From the NCBI RefSeq assembly GCF_016612505.1, contig NZ_JAENRR010000024.1, forward strand, positions 1-64,000: 64,000 nt of DNA. Reading direction: 5' to 3'. This DNA comes from Carboxylicivirga marina (GTDB lineage Bacteria; Bacteroidota; Bacteroidia; Bacteroidales; Marinilabiliaceae). Both the position numbers and the translations under genes were made by a program. Shown here one piece after another: positions 63,127 to 64,000 of the stretch. The notes under the pieces are model-generated. The model did not search any database, was not told the origin of the DNA, and was given only the letters and a program-made list of their open reading frames with translations. Numbering within the stretch: the stretch's first letter is position 1; every line of letters begins with the position of its first letter.

Positions 63127-63270
63127 ATGAGCGAAAAGATGAAACACTTTGTGATGGCGTATGGTATTGAAATTCCGCAGGAAATTGATGAAAACCCATT
63201 TATTGGATTAAGTCGTGAAGAAGTTGATAAAATTAAAACGCAACTAAAGGCAGAGAATATATTCGTTTGA
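63127..63270 (+). CDS. Small acidic protein, 47 aa, unknown function
   Basis: The frame runs from ATG at 63127 to TGA at 63270 (MSEKMKHFVMAYGIEIPQEI at the start, ending KAENIFV). It reads as a short amphipathic helix-rich protein without signal peptide. Support: an AT-rich upstream spacer, clear coding composition, and a strong terminator 40 bases after the stop. Too short for domain assignment; no family recognised. Confidence 0.6.
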   Translation: MSEKMKHFVMAYGIEIPQEIDENPFIGLSREEVDKIKTQLKAENIFV

Positions 63271-63308
63271 TGCTACCTCTACAACTATACAGGAATACTT
63301 TCATATAC

Positions 63309-63340
63309 AAAAAAAGGATGCTACAGGCATCCTTTTTTTT
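63309..63340. terminator. Strong bidirectional terminator after the 47-aa gene
   Basis: GGATGC and GCATCC, extended by A and T runs to 13 bp, form a stem around a 5-base loop followed by eight T. Lies between the 47-aa gene and the end of ywbE on the other strand and can serve both. Confidence 0.9.
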
Positions 63341-63342
63341 AG

Positions 63343-63537
63343 CTAAAGCTTAATCATTTTAACTCTTCCTACCTGTCCGGTTTTCAGCTTACATTCAATC
63401 CCTTTTAGATGAAATCCAACTTCGTCTAAAATTTCCTGAACAACGCCGTGTGTTAAGGTTCCTGAACGTTCATCTTGTTTTTGAAGAATTGCAACCTTTG
63501 TCCCTTTTTTAATGTTTTTTCTCTCCCTTCCGTCCAT
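63343..63537 (-). CDS. YwbE family protein (DUF2196)
   Basis: 64-residue protein. The sequence DGRERKNIKKGTKVAIL and LTHGVVQEIL, ending with TGQVGRVKMI, matches the YwbE family, a KOW-like beta-barrel of unknown function found in Firmicutes and Bacteroidota. It probably binds nucleic acid or protein. A candidate TAnnTTTG box is 90 bases upstream; the shared terminator lies three bases after its stop. Confidence 0.88.
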   Translation of the reverse strand: MDGRERKNIKKGTKVAILQKQDERSGTLTHGVVQEILDEVGFHLKGIECKLKTGQVGRVKMIKL

Positions 63538-63626
63538 ATTTCCGGCTATTTTATTGTATTCTACTATTATTTAGGCAGTTGGCTAAATAGGTTATCCCAT
63601 TCTATAATTTCGACTCAAACGGCCTG

Positions 63627-63634
63627 CAAATATA
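63627..63634 (-). promoter_or_regulatory. Candidate -7 box for ywbE
   Basis: TATATTTG on the minus strand is an exact TAnnTTTG. A TTTG lies 23 bases upstream, slightly too far for ideal spacing. The leader to the ATG would be about 80 bases. Confidence 0.35.
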
Positions 63635-63791
63635 GAAATAACGGTGTATCTTTTAATCAAATTAACAGTTAAAATAACCAAACCAAAACACAATCGTTTC
63701 TGTTTGATTTTCTACCGATTAGAATATCATGACGAATACCTTAAACCTAAAAAGCAAAAGATATTTCATTATTTTAACATACGTTTTCATT

Positions 63792-64000
63792 ATGACTGTT
63801 CAATATTGTTCAGACTTACATCTTGAATTCGCAAGAAACAGTGACTTCATAATCGACAATCCGATAAAACCAATTGGAGATATTTTAATTCTTGCGGGAG
63901 ATATTACCTTTTGGGAGCACAGTTACCATAGCCACTCTTTTTTTGATGATGTTTCTGAGAAATTTGAATCAGTCTATTACGTTCCTGGCAATCATGAATT
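63792..64000 (+). CDS. Metallophosphoesterase, N-terminal fragment (runs off the window)
   Basis: The frame from ATG at 63792 stays open to the end of the window (69 codons plus two bases). It has the calcineurin-like phosphoesterase motifs in order: SDLHLEF (Asp and His metal ligands), LAGDITFW (GD metal-bridging Asp) and PGNHE (Asn and His). Substrate class cannot be told from this part. The 250 bases upstream have no other gene. Confidence 0.85.
   Translation, partial: MTVQYCSDLHLEFARNSDFIIDNPIKPIGDILILAGDITFWEHSYHSHSFFDDVSEKFESVYYVPGNHE

Noticed and set aside
1-64000. tRNA, rRNA, CRISPR arrays, prophage or insertion sequences
   Set aside because: None recognised by eye; a covariance-model search (tRNAscan, Infernal) would be needed to exclude small RNAs.

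Overview
The window is a contiguous piece of chromosome from a member of the Bacteroidota, most likely a Bacteroidales/Marinilabiliales-like organism. The lineage markers are a SusC/SusD pair with an ECF sigma factor and a FecR anti-sigma factor, a GldH lipoprotein, two S46 dipeptidyl peptidases, DUF4837, a Bacteroidota-type HU-like protein, and repeated TAnnTTTG promoter octamers (the Bacteroidota -7 box). The DNA is AT-rich throughout. I see no rRNA, tRNA, CRISPR array, phage or intact insertion sequence. The genus-level placement is only a guess.

Layout. (1) 1-7.4 kb, minus strand: sigma factor, FecR, SusC and SusD, a regulated outer-membrane uptake unit with no attached degradative enzymes in view, closed by a terminator at 137-160. 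(2) 7.8-17 kb, minus strand: a long envelope/housekeeping array in the order M23 peptidase, dxr, rseP, tatA, lytic transglycosylase, DUF4837 lipoprotein, hypothetical, leucyl aminopeptidase, pdxA, closed by a terminator at 7806-7831. (3) 17.3-22.6 kb: a small unknown protein with a strong terminator, gamma-glutamyltransferase, a cytoplasmic hybrid-free histidine kinase, alanine dehydrogenase and tsaE. (4) 22.6-24.3 kb: an accessory-looking pocket with a broken ORF, a nested inverted repeat, a subclass B1 metallo-beta-lactamase with every zinc ligand, and a translationally coupled DUF1697 gene. (5) 24.4-29.1 kb: a three-gene efflux operon (HlyD adaptor, DUF2955 membrane protein, NodT outer-membrane factor) and an AI-2E family permease, ending in a bidirectional terminator.

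(6) 29.1-34.7 kb, minus strand: holB-ricT-gldH-trmB-MGMT-like, then a terminator, then mrp-nifU. (7) 34.8-42.5 kb: radical SAM protein, MurG-like glycosyltransferase, two membrane-anchored unknowns, an Ig-like lipoprotein coupled to a thiamine-binding MTH1187 protein, DUF3108 protein and a HAD phosphatase. (8) 42.5-46.4 kb, minus strand: rnr, a TetR regulator and metA. (9) 46.5-52.5 kb: MORN-repeat protein, cysS, an M28 protein that looks like a glutaminyl cyclase, rnhB, an HU-like protein, and a beta-barrel gene with a decayed neighbouring copy. (10) 52.7-64 kb: two tandem S46 dipeptidyl peptidases, RNase HI, a TPR sensor kinase of the LytS type, a DcaP-like porin, a long RluA pseudouridine synthase, a 47-residue small protein, YwbE, and the start of a metallophosphoesterase that runs off the end.

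Taken together this is mainly conserved core chromosome with a peptide-scavenging theme (two DPP7-type peptidases, leucyl aminopeptidase, gamma-glutamyltransferase, alanine dehydrogenase, orphan SusCD). The items most worth a second look are the B1 metallo-beta-lactamase, the MetA whose residue 111 predicts acetyl-CoA use, an alkyltransferase-like protein without the reactive cysteine, the tandem-hairpin intergenic element near 50 kb, and short unexplained genes. I found no convincing wholly new multi-gene system.
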